NCBI RefSeq assembly: GCF_019049285.1 | Contig: NZ_JAGMUL010000120.1 | Span: 224,227-288,226, forward strand | Direction of reading: 5' to 3' | DNA from: Streptomyces sp. AC550_RSS872 | GTDB lineage: Bacteria > Actinomycetota > Actinomycetes > Streptomycetales > Streptomycetaceae | DNA length: 64,000 nucleotides | Shown here: positions 1 to 8,970 of the stretch, in pieces | How positions within the stretch are numbered: position 1 is the stretch's first letter | Layout of the letters: each line of letters starts with the position of its first letter | Notes under the pieces: generated by a model | The model's database searches: none | Told to the model about the DNA's origin: nothing | What the model saw: only the letters and a program-made list of their open reading frames with translations | Program-made: the position numbers and the translations under genes

Positions 1-1675
1 CGACCGGCAGATTCTCGGCACGCTGGTCGGAGCTGCTGCCCTCGACGTACTGGAACTCGGCCCGCACCGGCGTCCTGCCGGACGTGTCGTACACGACCCG
101 CATGCTCGCGAGCACGGCGCCCGTGAGCGGCCAGTCGGCGGTGCGGATGACCCGACCGCGCTCGTCCTGGACGGGCTTGAGCGGGGCGGTCGCGCCGAAG
201 GGGGCGGCGGTGACGCGCATGGCAAGCAGTTCACGGAGGAGCTGGGCGGTGCCGGGGGCAGCGGCTTTGCGCCATGCCGGGTAGAGGGTGCCGAGAGAGG
301 GGTTGAGTGCAGCGAGGAGGCGGGCGGTGTCGGTGCCGGGGAGCTGGGAGCCGGTGCCACCGCGCGGGGTGGGGGTGGAGGCGCGCAGGGCGGGGAGGAC
401 AGCACCCAGTGCTTCGAAAGCAGCGGCACGCGCATCGCCGTTCTTCAGGGGCGCGGGGCTGTATCGATTTGCGGCTCCGCCGCGGGGCGCGACCAGCCCC
501 AACGGCGCAGCAGACGACCGACTACCGCCCTCTTCCGCTTGCGCCGGTGCCAACTCCAAGGCACGTTCGCCCAGTTCCGCCAGCACCGCCTCCAACTGCT
601 CGAACCAGCCGGCGACGTCCTCATACGGCTCTGCCAACACCTGAGCCTCCCCGAGTCGAGCCACGGGCTCCGCAAGCCGAGCCGCAAGCCGCTCAGGACT
701 CTTGATGCCGTCCAGGTCCTCCCGCAGCGGCGCGAGCACCTGATCCTCGAAGTCCTCGATCAGCCGACTGACCGGCCGCGGATTCGGGACCTCGGGAGTC
801 GGAGGCTCATCCCCCGGCTCCCCCGGAGCAGCCGGCACGGCCGTCCACCGCCGCACCTCGTCGACCAGCTCCTTCAACGTCGGCGGCGCGGACTTCGGCA
901 GCGAGATCGCCGTGATCTCGTCCTCCCGGTCAACCCGCGTTTTGGCGACAGGCAGCAACTTCCGCTCCCCACCGGCCTGTTCACCGAAGACGAAGAGCAA
1001 CTGATCCCCGGTCTGGAGCGAATTCGCCGTGCCCTCGACGAAGAGTTCCGAGCGACGCTCAAGGTCCGCAGGGGTGACTGGGGAGGGACGCCGCCGACGC
1101 ACCTTCAGCTCGTTCCAGTCCCAGCGAGCCGTCAGATCCCGGCTGGTCTCGAACGTGAGGGACTGCTCCTCGGCGGACGCCGGCACGCTGTGGCTGCGGG
1201 CGCCGCGCGGGATGGTGACGGGCAGAGCCTCCGCGCGCGGGTCGCGTTCCAGCGTGTACGCCAGATGCGTGGCGGCGGCCACGCCGGGACGGGGGCGGTG
1301 GCCGACGAGACGGCCGAGCAGGACCAGGGAGCGGTGCTCGTTGGCCGTACGGATGTAGGCCTCGTCCGCGATGCGCTCGGAGTGGAAGGTGAGCAGGTCA
1401 CCGAGGACGGCGGTGGCGTCGAGGAGGCCGATCGCCGGGTCGTCCGGGGTGCGCACGGTCAGCCCGGCCAGCGCCGGGTACGCCGGTGAGGCGAGGCGGT
1501 CGAGGAGGGCGGCCCGGAAGGAGCCGTACTCGCCGACGCGGTAGTCCAGGGCCGTGCGGCCGGGCGGGTTGTGCACGGGAGCCGGGGCGAGGCGCTCGTC
1601 GTGGCCGCCGCGGCAGGCGCCGCCGCAGGTGCAGTCGTCGGTGATCGTGCCCTCGGTCATCGCTGACTCGGTCAT
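1..1675 (-). CDS. eCIS putative baseplate assembly protein (Afp12-like), 3' end missing
   Basis: An open frame of 558 codons runs without a stop from the ATG at 1675 to the left edge, so the C-terminus is missing. The start overlaps the stop of the upstream baseplate gene as ATGA, which implies translational coupling. The product opens with a Cys/Gly-rich stretch (CTCGGACRGG), then a region typical of putative baseplate assembly proteins of contractile injection systems (LDYRVGEYGSFRAALLDRL, then GLLDATAVLGDLLTFHSERIA). The middle is Pro/Glu-rich and probably flexible. By position after the J-like protein it should be a second wedge protein of the baseplate. A second in-frame ATG lies at 1660. 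Family assignment rests on N-terminal resemblance and operon order. Confidence 0.85.
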   Translation of the reverse strand, partial: MTESAMTEGTITDDCTCGGACRGGHDERLAPAPVHNPPGRTALDYRVGEYGSFRAALLDRLASPAYPALAGLTVRTPDDPAIGLLDATAVLGDLLTFHSERIADEAYIRTANEHRSLVLLGRLVGHRPRPGVAAATHLAYTLERDPRAEALPVTIPRGARSHSVPASAEEQSLTFETSRDLTARWDWNELKVRRRRPSPVTPADLERRSELFVEGTANSLQTGDQLLFVFGEQAGGERKLLPVAKTRVDREDEITAISLPKSAPPTLKELVDEVRRWTAVPAAPGEPGDEPPTPEVPNPRPVSRLIEDFEDQVLAPLREDLDGIKSPERLAARLAEPVARLGEAQVLAEPYEDVAGWFEQLEAVLAELGERALELAPAQAEEGGSRSSAAPLGLVAPRGGAANRYSPAPLKNGDARAAAFEALGAVLPALRASTPTPRGGTGSQLPGTDTARLLAALNPSLGTLYPAWRKAAAPGTAQLLRELLAMRVTAAPFGATAPLKPVQDERGRVIRTADWPLTGAVLASMRVVYDTSGRTPVRAEFQYVEGSSSDQRAENLPV

Positions 1676-4600
1676 CGGGCACCTCCCAGGGAAATCGCCA
1701 GCCGGCCGTTCTCCGGCCGGTCCGGGTCGTTGTCGCAGGTGGCGATCTCCAGCGGGCCGAGCCGCAGCACGCCGTCCTCCTTCTCTCCTCGGTCCGGCTC
1801 GAACAGCCTTTGCAGCCGGGTGACCTGGACGCTCTCCACGCCGGGCACGGCTGCCGCGACGGCGACGAGCCGGCTGAGCCGTACCGGTTCGCCGAAGGTC
1901 AGCGCGTCCGGGTGGAAGAAGCCGAGGCGTCCGCCCGGGAGGCGGCCGTTGCCCAGGACGCGGTACAGCTCGGCCAGGATCTGCCCGTGCTGGTGGCCCG
2001 GCTTGGCGCACACGGTCAGCGCGATGTCCAGCGGGACGAGCCGCGCGGCGTCGACCACGAGGTCGTGGCCGATACGCCGGTACGGCTCAAGGGACTGGGC
2101 GACCGAGGCCAGCAGCTCGGCCGACGGGGCGCCGGTGCCGTAGGCGTCGATCGCGACATGCGCCTCCTGGACGCTGCCGGTCCAGCGCAGCTCCGCCGCC
2201 GCCCGCTGGACGCCGGACAGGGCGGAGGCGAGGGCCGCGTAGTCGTCGGCGGTGACGGCGCGCAGCCGGGTGCGGCGCAGGTCGAGCGGGGCCAACTGGC
2301 GTACCTGTTCGACGGGTTCGGGGGCCGTGCCGCCGACGGCCGGGAGCGGGTTGCGGACCACGGCGGCGGGGGGTGGCTCGCAGTCGGCCTGGACGACGAG
2401 GTGGTTGATGGCCTCCGCGCCGACGTTGCCGGCCGTGCCGCCGCCGAGGCGGTAGTGCAGGGCGAGCCGGGATCCGGGGGTCGGCTTCGCGCCGTGGCGT
2501 CCGTCGCCGAAGCGCAGGGCGAGCCGGCCGTCGTCCTCCAGTTCGCCGACGAAGTGCCGGTCGCGGGGGCCGCTGTCGAGCAGGTCGCGGCGCGGCTCCC
2601 ACACCCAGGTCTCGCCCTCGTCGACGCGTACGGCGGGCAGGGCGTGCCGCGGGTCCTGGGCCAGGGCGTCGGTCGCGGAGCCGCGCAGTACCGGCTCTTC
2701 GGGGTGCAGTCCGGCGGCGTAGGCGGGGCCCCAGCTGTGCGCGATCTCCCAGGCGATGTGCCCGTCGAGGACCGTGCCCGCGCGGGCGCGTGCCGTGAGG
2801 ATTTCGACGCGGCGTAGTTTGGCGTCGAGCAACTCGTCGGTGCGGTGCAGGAGTTCGCGCAGGGCGCGGACGGGGTGACGGTGGAGCTCGATGTGCTCCA
2901 GGATCTTCAGGCCGTAGATCACGGTGAGTTCGTCGATCTCCTGCTCGGAGAGGCCGTCCCGGTCGCGGGCGCTGCGCCACAGCTCGACGAGCCGCTGCCG
3001 GACGCGTCCCGGGATCGCGGCGATCCGCTCGGCCTGCCCGGCGGCGACGGTGGCCGGCTCGGGGAACGGCACCGTCTGCGCGACCGGCGCGCGCCCGAGG
3101 ACGGGGCGGAAGCGGGGCTGGATGCCCGGGTAGACGGACTGGGCGAGCAGGGTGCGCAGGGCGGCGGCCTGGGCGTACGCCGTGCCGGGCACGACGCGTT
3201 CGTGGCGCTGCCCGGCGCGTTCCAGGCCGAGTCCGGCGCGGTTGGCTGCCGATTCGCCGACGACCTCGAAGAGTTCGCGGATGTCGTCGGGGGCGAGAGC
3301 CTCGCCGGAATCCGTCTGATCCGTAAGGGAGTTGATGAGACGGGCGGGGGCGTTGCCCTCGTCGCGGTCGTGGCAGCCGAAGGCGGGAGGGTCGCAGGGG
3401 GCGACCTCGGCGGGGACCGGCGGGACGGTGAACGTCTCGGGGAGCCCGTGCAGGGTACGGCCGTGGTCGACGAGGACGACGTTGCCGCGGGCGAGGGTGA
3501 CGTCCTCGACGGGCAGGCAGTCGCGGCCGCCGCGGGTGGTGAGGCAGAGGGGGAAGCGCAGGGCGTCCTCGCCGGCCCAGGTGACCTCCAGGACCGGCTG
3601 GTCCTCGATGCGGTCCACGGCCGGGGTGACAGAGGTCAGGCGTACGGCCTGGCGGTGGCTCGGGTCGGCGTCGCCGGGGGTGCCGGTGCGCGGGCCCTTG
3701 ACCTCCTCCAGGACGAGCACGTCGCCGGGCTTCAGATCGAGTCGGCGGTCCCGGCAGGTCTCCGGGTCGACCCACGCGTCGCGCAGGGTGGCGGAGGTGG
3801 CGCCCTTCGGCAGGGTGCACACCTCCCCGCCCCAGCTCCACAGCCGGATCGCGTTGTGCGCTACCCGCAGCTCCAGCGGGTCGGCGGTGACGACCGGTTC
3901 GAAGACCTCCACCGAGCCGCGCTCGTCGAGGTCGCCGAGGTCGGCCTCGTCGATGACGGTGCCGGGCTCGGGGCGGTCGTGCGGGTCGAGGGTGCGGACG
4001 TCGACGGAGGCGAAGCGGTAGGTGCCCGGCGCGAGCGTGTGATCACCGGCGGTCTCGACGCAGACGTACGCACGCGCCGAACACCCGTCGTGCATCGCGT
4101 AGTCGATGAGCCGCACGTGCCGCCGTACGGAGACGCGGCGGCGGGCGGTGTCGAGGTAGGCCTCGGTGGCGACGGCGTCCTGCTGGTAGCTGATCTGGTC
4201 GCCGGCGTACGCGAGCAGTTCGACGAGGGTCGTGCCGAGGTCGGCGGGATTGCGCTCGACCCAGTCGGGTGTGGTGAGCGCGAGGCGGTCCAGGAGCAGC
4301 TTGCGGATGGTGTCGTAGTCGCGGGCGGTGTAGTCGACGACGGGCGCGGCGGGGAAGCCGGGCTGCTCCCTCTCGTCGTCCTTGCAGTCGAAGGGAGTCG
4401 GGCAGCCGGGCCGGAAGGCGAAGGTGGCCCGGTGGTACCGCTGGTCGAAGCCGCGGAAGGGCTCGGTGCCGGGGCGGCCGTACGGGTCGGTCTCGACGAG
4501 GGAGAGCCGGTAGCGGGAGGTGTCGCCGGCCTTGTCGAGGGTGACGTAGAGCCGGTCGTCGAGTTCGGGGTCCTCCTCCCGCTCCACGCTGACGTCCACG

Positions 4601-4788
4601 GCGGTGACGCCGGTGATGCGCCGGCCGCCGTCGATGCGGACGTTCTCGGGGCCGAGGCCGTGCGGGGCCTTGCCGAGGAAGGTGACGGTGAGCAGCAGGC
4701 CGTCGTCACTCACCTCGACGGCGTCGACTCCACCCAGCTGAGCGGCGCGGACCTTGGCCCGGCGGGAGGTGGCGGTCGTACCGGTCAT
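1672..4788 (-). CDS. eCIS baseplate wedge protein, gpJ/Afp11-like (1038 aa)
   Basis: Large baseplate assembly protein of the phage gpJ / Afp11 type, a wedge component that would ring the spike and trigger sheath contraction. The N-terminal ~130 residues form a separate domain. The characteristic segment follows (VVDYTARDYDTIRKLLLDRL near residue 150, then LGTTLVELLAYAGDQISYQQDAVATEAYL). The C-terminal third carries the J-type region (RLRAVTADDYAALAS, then ALTVCAKPGHQHGQILAEL). Length is normal for actinomycete eCIS versions. The start overlaps the stop of the gp25 gene by ATGA and the end overlaps the next gene in the same way, so the three genes are one translationally coupled block. Confidence 0.93.
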   Translation of the reverse strand: MTGTTATSRRAKVRAAQLGGVDAVEVSDDGLLLTVTFLGKAPHGLGPENVRIDGGRRITGVTAVDVSVEREEDPELDDRLYVTLDKAGDTSRYRLSLVETDPYGRPGTEPFRGFDQRYHRATFAFRPGCPTPFDCKDDEREQPGFPAAPVVDYTARDYDTIRKLLLDRLALTTPDWVERNPADLGTTLVELLAYAGDQISYQQDAVATEAYLDTARRRVSVRRHVRLIDYAMHDGCSARAYVCVETAGDHTLAPGTYRFASVDVRTLDPHDRPEPGTVIDEADLGDLDERGSVEVFEPVVTADPLELRVAHNAIRLWSWGGEVCTLPKGATSATLRDAWVDPETCRDRRLDLKPGDVLVLEEVKGPRTGTPGDADPSHRQAVRLTSVTPAVDRIEDQPVLEVTWAGEDALRFPLCLTTRGGRDCLPVEDVTLARGNVVLVDHGRTLHGLPETFTVPPVPAEVAPCDPPAFGCHDRDEGNAPARLINSLTDQTDSGEALAPDDIRELFEVVGESAANRAGLGLERAGQRHERVVPGTAYAQAAALRTLLAQSVYPGIQPRFRPVLGRAPVAQTVPFPEPATVAAGQAERIAAIPGRVRQRLVELWRSARDRDGLSEQEIDELTVIYGLKILEHIELHRHPVRALRELLHRTDELLDAKLRRVEILTARARAGTVLDGHIAWEIAHSWGPAYAAGLHPEEPVLRGSATDALAQDPRHALPAVRVDEGETWVWEPRRDLLDSGPRDRHFVGELEDDGRLALRFGDGRHGAKPTPGSRLALHYRLGGGTAGNVGAEAINHLVVQADCEPPPAAVVRNPLPAVGGTAPEPVEQVRQLAPLDLRRTRLRAVTADDYAALASALSGVQRAAAELRWTGSVQEAHVAIDAYGTGAPSAELLASVAQSLEPYRRIGHDLVVDAARLVPLDIALTVCAKPGHQHGQILAELYRVLGNGRLPGGRLGFFHPDALTFGEPVRLSRLVAVAAAVPGVESVQVTRLQRLFEPDRGEKEDGVLRLGPLEIATCDNDPDRPENGRLAISLGGAR

Positions 4789-5180
4789 GCCGTGGCCCTC
4801 CCTTCGAAGACGTCGTCGCGTCGGGCACCGTCGGCACGTACGACGTACGACAGGTACACGCGGACGACGTTGTCCTCACTGACCACGTCCAGGGCCTCCA
4901 CGTCGATGAGATCGCCGAGCCAGCGCTGGAGCGAGGCCTGCACGGAGAGTTCGAGGGTGCTGATCAGCTCCGGGCTGGTCGGGGCGAAGACCAGGTCGAG
5001 GAGCCCGCAGCCGAAGTCGGGGCGCATCACGCGCTCGCCGGGGCTGGTGAACAGCAGCTGCTCGATGAGGTCGTGGACGTGTTCACCGTGCCTGGCGTGC
5101 GCCGTACGGCCGCGGCGGTCCGCGCGGAAGGGGAAGGCGAGGTCGGAACGGGGCCTGGTTCCCCGGCTGGTGGGGCTCAT
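4785..5180 (-). CDS. eCIS baseplate protein, gp25-like (131 aa)
   Basis: Small baseplate wedge protein of the T4 gp25 family, which in phage tails and contractile injection systems links baseplate and sheath. The diagnostic part is TSPGERVMRPDFGCGLLD (PGER followed by the FGCGL signature) in the first half, then LELSVQASLQRWLGD. The longest frame extends far upstream, but that part is Arg-rich shadow. The ATG at 5180 gives the usual ~130-aa size and overlaps the PAAR gene stop by 4 nt. The stop overlaps the start of the J-like gene. Family and context agree fully. Confidence 0.93.
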   Translation of the reverse strand: MSPTSRGTRPRSDLAFPFRADRRGRTAHARHGEHVHDLIEQLLFTSPGERVMRPDFGCGLLDLVFAPTSPELISTLELSVQASLQRWLGDLIDVEALDVVSEDNVVRVYLSYVVRADGARRDDVFEGRATA

Positions 5181-5512
5181 CGGACGGTGACCTTTCGCTG
5201 CGCGGCCTGGACGACGGGCGGCCCCTGCGGCACGAAGGCCGCGGTGAAGCACTCGGCCGCTGAGGTGTCGAGCAGCACGGGCGCGCCGTCGACGGTGATA
5301 CCGGAGCCGGCGGCGGTCCAGCGGACCGTCACGCACGGCGAGGGCATGCCGTTCACGGTGTGCGGGCAGCCGGTGACCACATAGCTGTGCGCGGCTGTGG
5401 CGACGGCGGCGCCCGCGAGGCGTACGCCGCCGGAGGGTGTGGTGGCGGGCGCGACGCGGCCGCCGTGCGGGCAACCGATCACGGCACCGGCGTCGAGCAG
5501 AGTCCCGGACAT
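5177..5512 (-). CDS. eCIS PAAR-like spike tip protein (111 aa)
   Basis: Small protein expected to form the sharpened, metal-bound tip of the spike. It has the repeated Gly/Cys/His pattern of PAAR-like proteins (IGCPHGGRV near the N-terminus and VTGCPHTVNGMPSPC in the middle) and an all-beta composition rich in Val, Thr and Gly. The ATG at 5512 (MSGTLLDAG) is preferred over the longer frame at 5539 because homologous tips begin just before this conserved segment. It lies between the gpV-like and gp25-like genes, the standard position. It could in principle carry cargo, but no C-terminal extension is present. Confidence 0.88.
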   Translation of the reverse strand: MSGTLLDAGAVIGCPHGGRVAPATTPSGGVRLAGAAVATAAHSYVVTGCPHTVNGMPSPCVTVRWTAAGSGITVDGAPVLLDTSAAECFTAAFVPQGPPVVQAAQRKVTVR

Positions 5513-5535
5513 TCTCTTGTGTCCCCCGTCTTTCC

Positions 5536-6072
5536 TCATCGCTTGGAGAGCACGGTCAACTGGCCCTCGTTGATGGTCACTTCATCGCCGCGCAGCAGGA
5601 TCTCGGCGCCCGCGCCGGTCGAGATGACCACGGCCTCCCTGGTGATACGGATGTATGCGCCGCCCTGGGCCTGAAGCAGGATTCCCTGCTCGGCGCCGGG
5701 CGTGTCGTTCATGACGAGCTTGTGCGCCTGCGGCGTCTGGACGACGACGGGCTTGTTCGGCGAGTTGGCCTGGAGTTCGCGGCGCGCGTCGGGCGGAAGC
5801 TCGTCGGCGGCGCCGTACCAACACCCGGTCCACACCGGGAAGCTGGGATCCCCCTGTTCGAACTCCACCCACACGCCGGCCCCCGGTGGCGGCACCACGA
5901 ACTGCCCCGACTCGGGCCCGGTGAACGGCAGGCAGGGCAGCGCCCACGTCGACGGCTCGTTGCCGAGGACGTCCGGGACCTCGACCGTGATCCGGCCGAT
6001 GCGCAGCGGGTCGTCGTTGTCGACGACCCGGCCGCGGAACTTGCCGAGGTAGCGATTGCTGGGTGCCGCCAT
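5536..6072 (-). CDS. eCIS spike/baseplate protein, gpV (gp5-OB) type (178 aa)
   Basis: Baseplate assembly protein V of the VgrG/gp5 superfamily, forming the central spike shaft under the PAAR tip. Residues 8-100 fit an OB fold (YLGKFRGRVVDNDDPLRIGR, then LPFTGPESGQFVVPPPGAGVWVEFE and PVWTGCWYG). The C-terminal part (INEGQLTVL) is a short beta-helix. There is no lysozyme or effector extension. It begins 42 nt downstream of the gpD-like hub gene. In this system the VgrG-like function is split between this gene and the gpD-like one, as in phages such as P2. Confidence 0.92.
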   Translation of the reverse strand: MAAPSNRYLGKFRGRVVDNDDPLRIGRITVEVPDVLGNEPSTWALPCLPFTGPESGQFVVPPPGAGVWVEFEQGDPSFPVWTGCWYGAADELPPDARRELQANSPNKPVVVQTPQAHKLVMNDTPGAEQGILLQAQGGAYIRITREAVVISTGAGAEILLRGDEVTINEGQLTVLSKR

Positions 6073-6114
6073 GGTGGGGGTGCTCCTGGTCGATCGTTCG
6101 TGGGGTCACGTGTG

Positions 6115-7254
6115 TCAGGGCCGGACGTAGTCGCTACGCGCTTCCAAGCCCTCCCTTGAAAGGGTGAAGTTCTGCTGGTACGAGCCCGGACGCAGGTTGT
6201 GCGTGACGGACTTGACGAAGTAGTCGCCGTCGTACGCCCGTCCCGAGCCGCGTACGCCGACGAGCTGGCGGGGCTGGAGGATGTAGCCGTGCCGGATGAC
6301 GTCGAGGGAGCCGGAGCCGGAGACGACGTCGGCGGACACGGCGGCGCGGGCGAGGAGTTCGGCCTCCGCCTGCTCACGCTGGTGCTTGGCGGTGCCGGTG
6401 AGCGTCCTGCGCTTCAGGGCCGGGGTGGGCCGCTTGCCGAGGGGCGGGCGCAGCGGGCTGATGGACGGCTGCGGGAGCAGGTCCGACTGCCGGGTCGCGG
6501 GGTTCTGCCAGCGGGCCTGCGGCTCTTCGCGTGCGGTGCCGTCGTAGGCGAACGTCAGCTGGTCGACGGTGGAGTTGGCGTCCATGTTGACGTTGAGGGC
6601 GTGCTGGCGGATGCCGAGGCGGATCTCCGGACCCCAACGGGCGGAGGACTGGCCGGGGTTGGGGCCCGGCTCCAGGTAGAAGGTGTAGCCGTTGGCCCGC
6701 GCGAGCTCGGTGACGTATTGCAGGTCCGTACCAGTCTGGTAGTGCACCCGGAGGTCCTGGTGCGGAGGCTGGGCGACCTTCTCGGTGTAGACGTCGGGCC
6801 GGATGCCGTAGTCGGAGTAGCGGCGCAGGATGGCGAGCGCGCGCTCGGAGGGCGGGAGGTTCGGGTACCTCGCGGTGCGCTCCTCCAGGTCCATGAGCAG
6901 CGTCAGGTCCTCGCCGGTGACGGTGAGGGTGGAGTGGCCGGGCTGGTTGCTGGCGCCGACCTCGTGGCGGACGACGAGTCCGTCGAAGAGGACGGCGGAG
7001 GTGCCGCGGACGGTGACGCCGACGATGAGCCGGGTCTTGGGATCGAAGAACCCTTCCGGCAGCAGCCGCCGGCTGATGATCCCGTTCTTGGTGAGGTCGA
7101 AGGCGAGCTGGAAGCCACTGCGCTCGCCCGCGGTGGCGGTGATCTGGGCGGACAGCAGGGCCTCGGTCACCTCGGCCGGGACGGGCCGGGCGAGCTTGGG
7201 CCCCATGAGGAGCGTGATGTGGACGGGGCCCTGCCCCACGGGCAGATCAAACAC
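6115..7254 (-). CDS. eCIS baseplate hub protein, phage late control gpD type (379 aa)
   Basis: Hub protein of the gpD / VgrG N-terminal family, which adapts the six-fold tube to the three-fold spike. The N-terminus (VHITLLMGPKLARPVPAEV), the segment VGVTVRGTSAVLFDGLVVRHE and the C-terminal YDGDYFVKSVTHNLRPGSY motif match contractile injection hubs. The C-terminal motif reads as the standard end of such proteins (YQQNFTLSREGL). Its start overlaps the stop of the LysM-like gene by 8 nt. Size matches the family. Confidence 0.92.
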   Translation of the reverse strand: MFDLPVGQGPVHITLLMGPKLARPVPAEVTEALLSAQITATAGERSGFQLAFDLTKNGIISRRLLPEGFFDPKTRLIVGVTVRGTSAVLFDGLVVRHEVGASNQPGHSTLTVTGEDLTLLMDLEERTARYPNLPPSERALAILRRYSDYGIRPDVYTEKVAQPPHQDLRVHYQTGTDLQYVTELARANGYTFYLEPGPNPGQSSARWGPEIRLGIRQHALNVNMDANSTVDQLTFAYDGTAREEPQARWQNPATRQSDLLPQPSISPLRPPLGKRPTPALKRRTLTGTAKHQREQAEAELLARAAVSADVVSGSGSLDVIRHGYILQPRQLVGVRGSGRAYDGDYFVKSVTHNLRPGSYQQNFTLSREGLEARSDYVRP

Positions 7255-7630
7255 GCCGGTCTCCCCTGCCGCCCGGGAACCCGCCGGCGAGCGGGATGTC
7301 GATGACGCGCCCGGCCTCGTCGGTCAACTCGCGTGGATCGAGTACGGGGTTGGCGTCGGCGATCTGCCACCACTGGCCGGGGTCGCCGAAGTACCGCTGC
7401 GCGAGCAGGTCGGGACGCTCACCGGCGCCGACGGTGTGGGGCTGGGTGACGTCGCCGTCGGGGATCTGGTCGAGCGGAGGCAGCAACCGGCGCTTGGTGT
7501 ACCGGACTTCGGTGCCATCGGGTCGGCGGTGGATGCCGATCTCGGTGTCGTGATACCGGCTGGTGCGCGGGTAGGGATGAGCACCCGGTATCGCGTCCAG
7601 GGCGCTCTCGTAAGGCTCGATGTCAGCCAT
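7247..7630 (-). CDS. eCIS LysM-like baseplate protein (127 aa)
   Basis: Short protein of the LysM-containing type found beside the hub in eCIS and phage-like clusters. The LysM-like part is GERPDLLAQRYFGDPGQWWQIADANPVLDPREL (split here as GERPDLLAQRYFGDPGQWW and QIADANPVLDPREL), close to the classic pattern in which a tail component attaches within the baseplate. The N-terminus contains a conserved RYHDTEIG segment. It lies 10 nt after the tube-adaptor gene and overlaps the hub gene, so it is coupled to both. A role in peptidoglycan binding is possible, but a structural role at the hub is more likely. Confidence 0.85.
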   Translation of the reverse strand: MADIEPYESALDAIPGAHPYPRTSRYHDTEIGIHRRPDGTEVRYTKRRLLPPLDQIPDGDVTQPHTVGAGERPDLLAQRYFGDPGQWWQIADANPVLDPRELTDEAGRVIDIPLAGGFPGGRGDRRV

Positions 7631-7640
7631 GGTGTCCTGC

Positions 7641-8357
7641 TCAGCCCCTTCCGATCACGACGTTGTTTCCGCTTGCGGTTGCTGTCCCGAATCCGCTTCC
7701 GCTGAGCCCGAGCGAGCCGAGGCCGCCGCCGCGTGCGGCCGCGGCGAGGCGTTCCTTCTGCGCGAGGTGGGCCATGTACAGGTCGGCGCCGCGGTGGCCG
7801 GCGGGGAGATCGCTGACGGTGAGGATCTTCATGCCGATGCTGAGCGACGCTCGGATCGGATTGAGGTTCACGTCGAAGGCGGACTCGTTGATGGAGAGTT
7901 CGGTGAGCCGGACGGGCATGACCCGCTTGCTCCCCCAGGTGAAGAGAGTGAGCGGCATCTCGATCGGGCTGATCTCGATGGCACCCTTCTGCGACAGCTT
8001 GCTCGCCGCACGGAGCTGGGCGACGGTCGGCTGCACCAGCATTTCGAGAGTCGCGAGCTGCGGGTGGATGCCGTCGGGGGCGGCGACCTCGAACTGGTCG
8101 GTGGCGTCGATCTCGGCGGTGAACTTCCAGGTCTCCTGGGCGGGGCCCTTCAGACGGAGGGCCTCGTTGCGGTCCCCGCTGCCGGTGCCGCCGCCTCCGG
8201 CGTCACCGCTGTCGCCGGCGGACTGCGGGGCGACGCTGCGCTCCAGGGTGTCCGGGTTGAACTGTAGGACGATGATCCGCTGGGGGGTGCCGGTGTCGGG
8301 GTTGACCACGACGATTCCGGAGCGGATGGGTTTGGGGATGTCGGCGTAGCGGCTCAC
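7641..8357 (-). CDS. eCIS tube-adaptor protein, Afp7/Pvc7-type (238 aa)
   Basis: CIS tube-type protein that connects the inner tube to the hub. Key segments are IIVLQFNPDTLERSVAPQ near residue 30, the central stretch LRLKGPAQETWKFTAEIDA, then RVMPVRLTELSINESAFD near residue 155, all characteristic of this family. A Gly/Ser-rich disordered patch lies around residues 45-58. The last ~35 residues are Gly-rich, and the LysM part that is fused here in Afp7 is encoded instead by the separate next gene. It is the first structural gene after the effector/HEAT cassette, from which it is separated by 33 nt. Confidence 0.9.
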   Translation of the reverse strand: MSRYADIPKPIRSGIVVVNPDTGTPQRIIVLQFNPDTLERSVAPQSAGDSGDAGGGGTGSGDRNEALRLKGPAQETWKFTAEIDATDQFEVAAPDGIHPQLATLEMLVQPTVAQLRAASKLSQKGAIEISPIEMPLTLFTWGSKRVMPVRLTELSINESAFDVNLNPIRASLSIGMKILTVSDLPAGHRGADLYMAHLAQKERLAAAARGGGLGSLGLSGSGFGTATASGNNVVIGRG

Positions 8358-8390
8358 GTTGTATTCACCTGGCTCGGTTGAGGTGGACGC

Positions 8391-8957
8391 TCAGTTCTCG
8401 GAGAGCTCGAGTCCTTCGATCAAGAAGCCGGCGTCACGCCGTACTCCCTCGTCGGCATCGTTGTTCTTCATGTCCATGGCCAGGCTGCGCAACGACGGCC
8501 AGGCGCCCAGATAGCCGATTCCCACCAGAACCGCACGACGGACATCCGGGTGCGGATCGGAGGCGGTCTCCCGGAACTTGGCCGCAAGTGGGCCGTGCTC
8601 CTGGAGGGGCGCACTCACGGCCGACAGGTAAATGCCGTGGACCTTCTCGTCCCGGTCACGCGCCCGGGACAGGAATTCGAGCGCCTCCTCGTGCGTCCAG
8701 CACGGGAGTCGGCTGGTCACGAGATCGCGAATGTTCTCCACATCCGCTCCGTCGATGACGAGATAACGAAGCCCTGTGATGTGGTCGCCGAGAAACGTGA
8801 TGACCGTGTCACCGTTCATCGTTTCCCAGACCTCGCGCTCCGGGAGCTCGCCTTTACGGCTGAAGGAGACGGTGTTCCAGTCCTCGCGCCAGGAGAGAAC
8901 ACCGACGTCGTCCAGCGTCACTTCACGCTTCAGGACCACGCGCACTACCGGTGACAT
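8391..8957 (-). CDS. HEAT-repeat-like protein, candidate immunity partner of the giant eCIS protein (188 aa)
   Basis: Small acidic, probably cytoplasmic protein without signal peptide or membrane segment. The second half reads as one or two HEAT-like helical hairpins (HPDVRRAVLVGIGYLGAWPS, then EGVRRDAGFLIEGL). The first half (SWREDWNTVSFSRKGELPE, TVITFLGDHITGLRYLVIDG) is beta-rich and unfamiliar to me. It starts only 14 nt after the stop of the giant DUF4157 gene and is not a known structural component. Its base composition and codon use are less GC-biased than the surrounding structural genes, as is the end of the giant gene. That is the usual arrangement of an immunity gene directly after a polymorphic toxin. 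The immunity role is inference. Confidence 0.75.
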   Translation of the reverse strand: MSPVVRVVLKREVTLDDVGVLSWREDWNTVSFSRKGELPEREVWETMNGDTVITFLGDHITGLRYLVIDGADVENIRDLVTSRLPCWTHEEALEFLSRARDRDEKVHGIYLSAVSAPLQEHGPLAAKFRETASDPHPDVRRAVLVGIGYLGAWPSLRSLAMDMKNNDADEGVRRDAGFLIEGLELSEN

Positions 8958-8970
8958 TTCAGTGTTCCTC

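Noticed and set aside
2845..5190. Plus-strand frame of 781 codons opposite the baseplate genes
   Set aside because: Composition (Gly/Val/Glu runs) is that of a shadow. The minus strand has clear domain matches with overlapping starts and stops.
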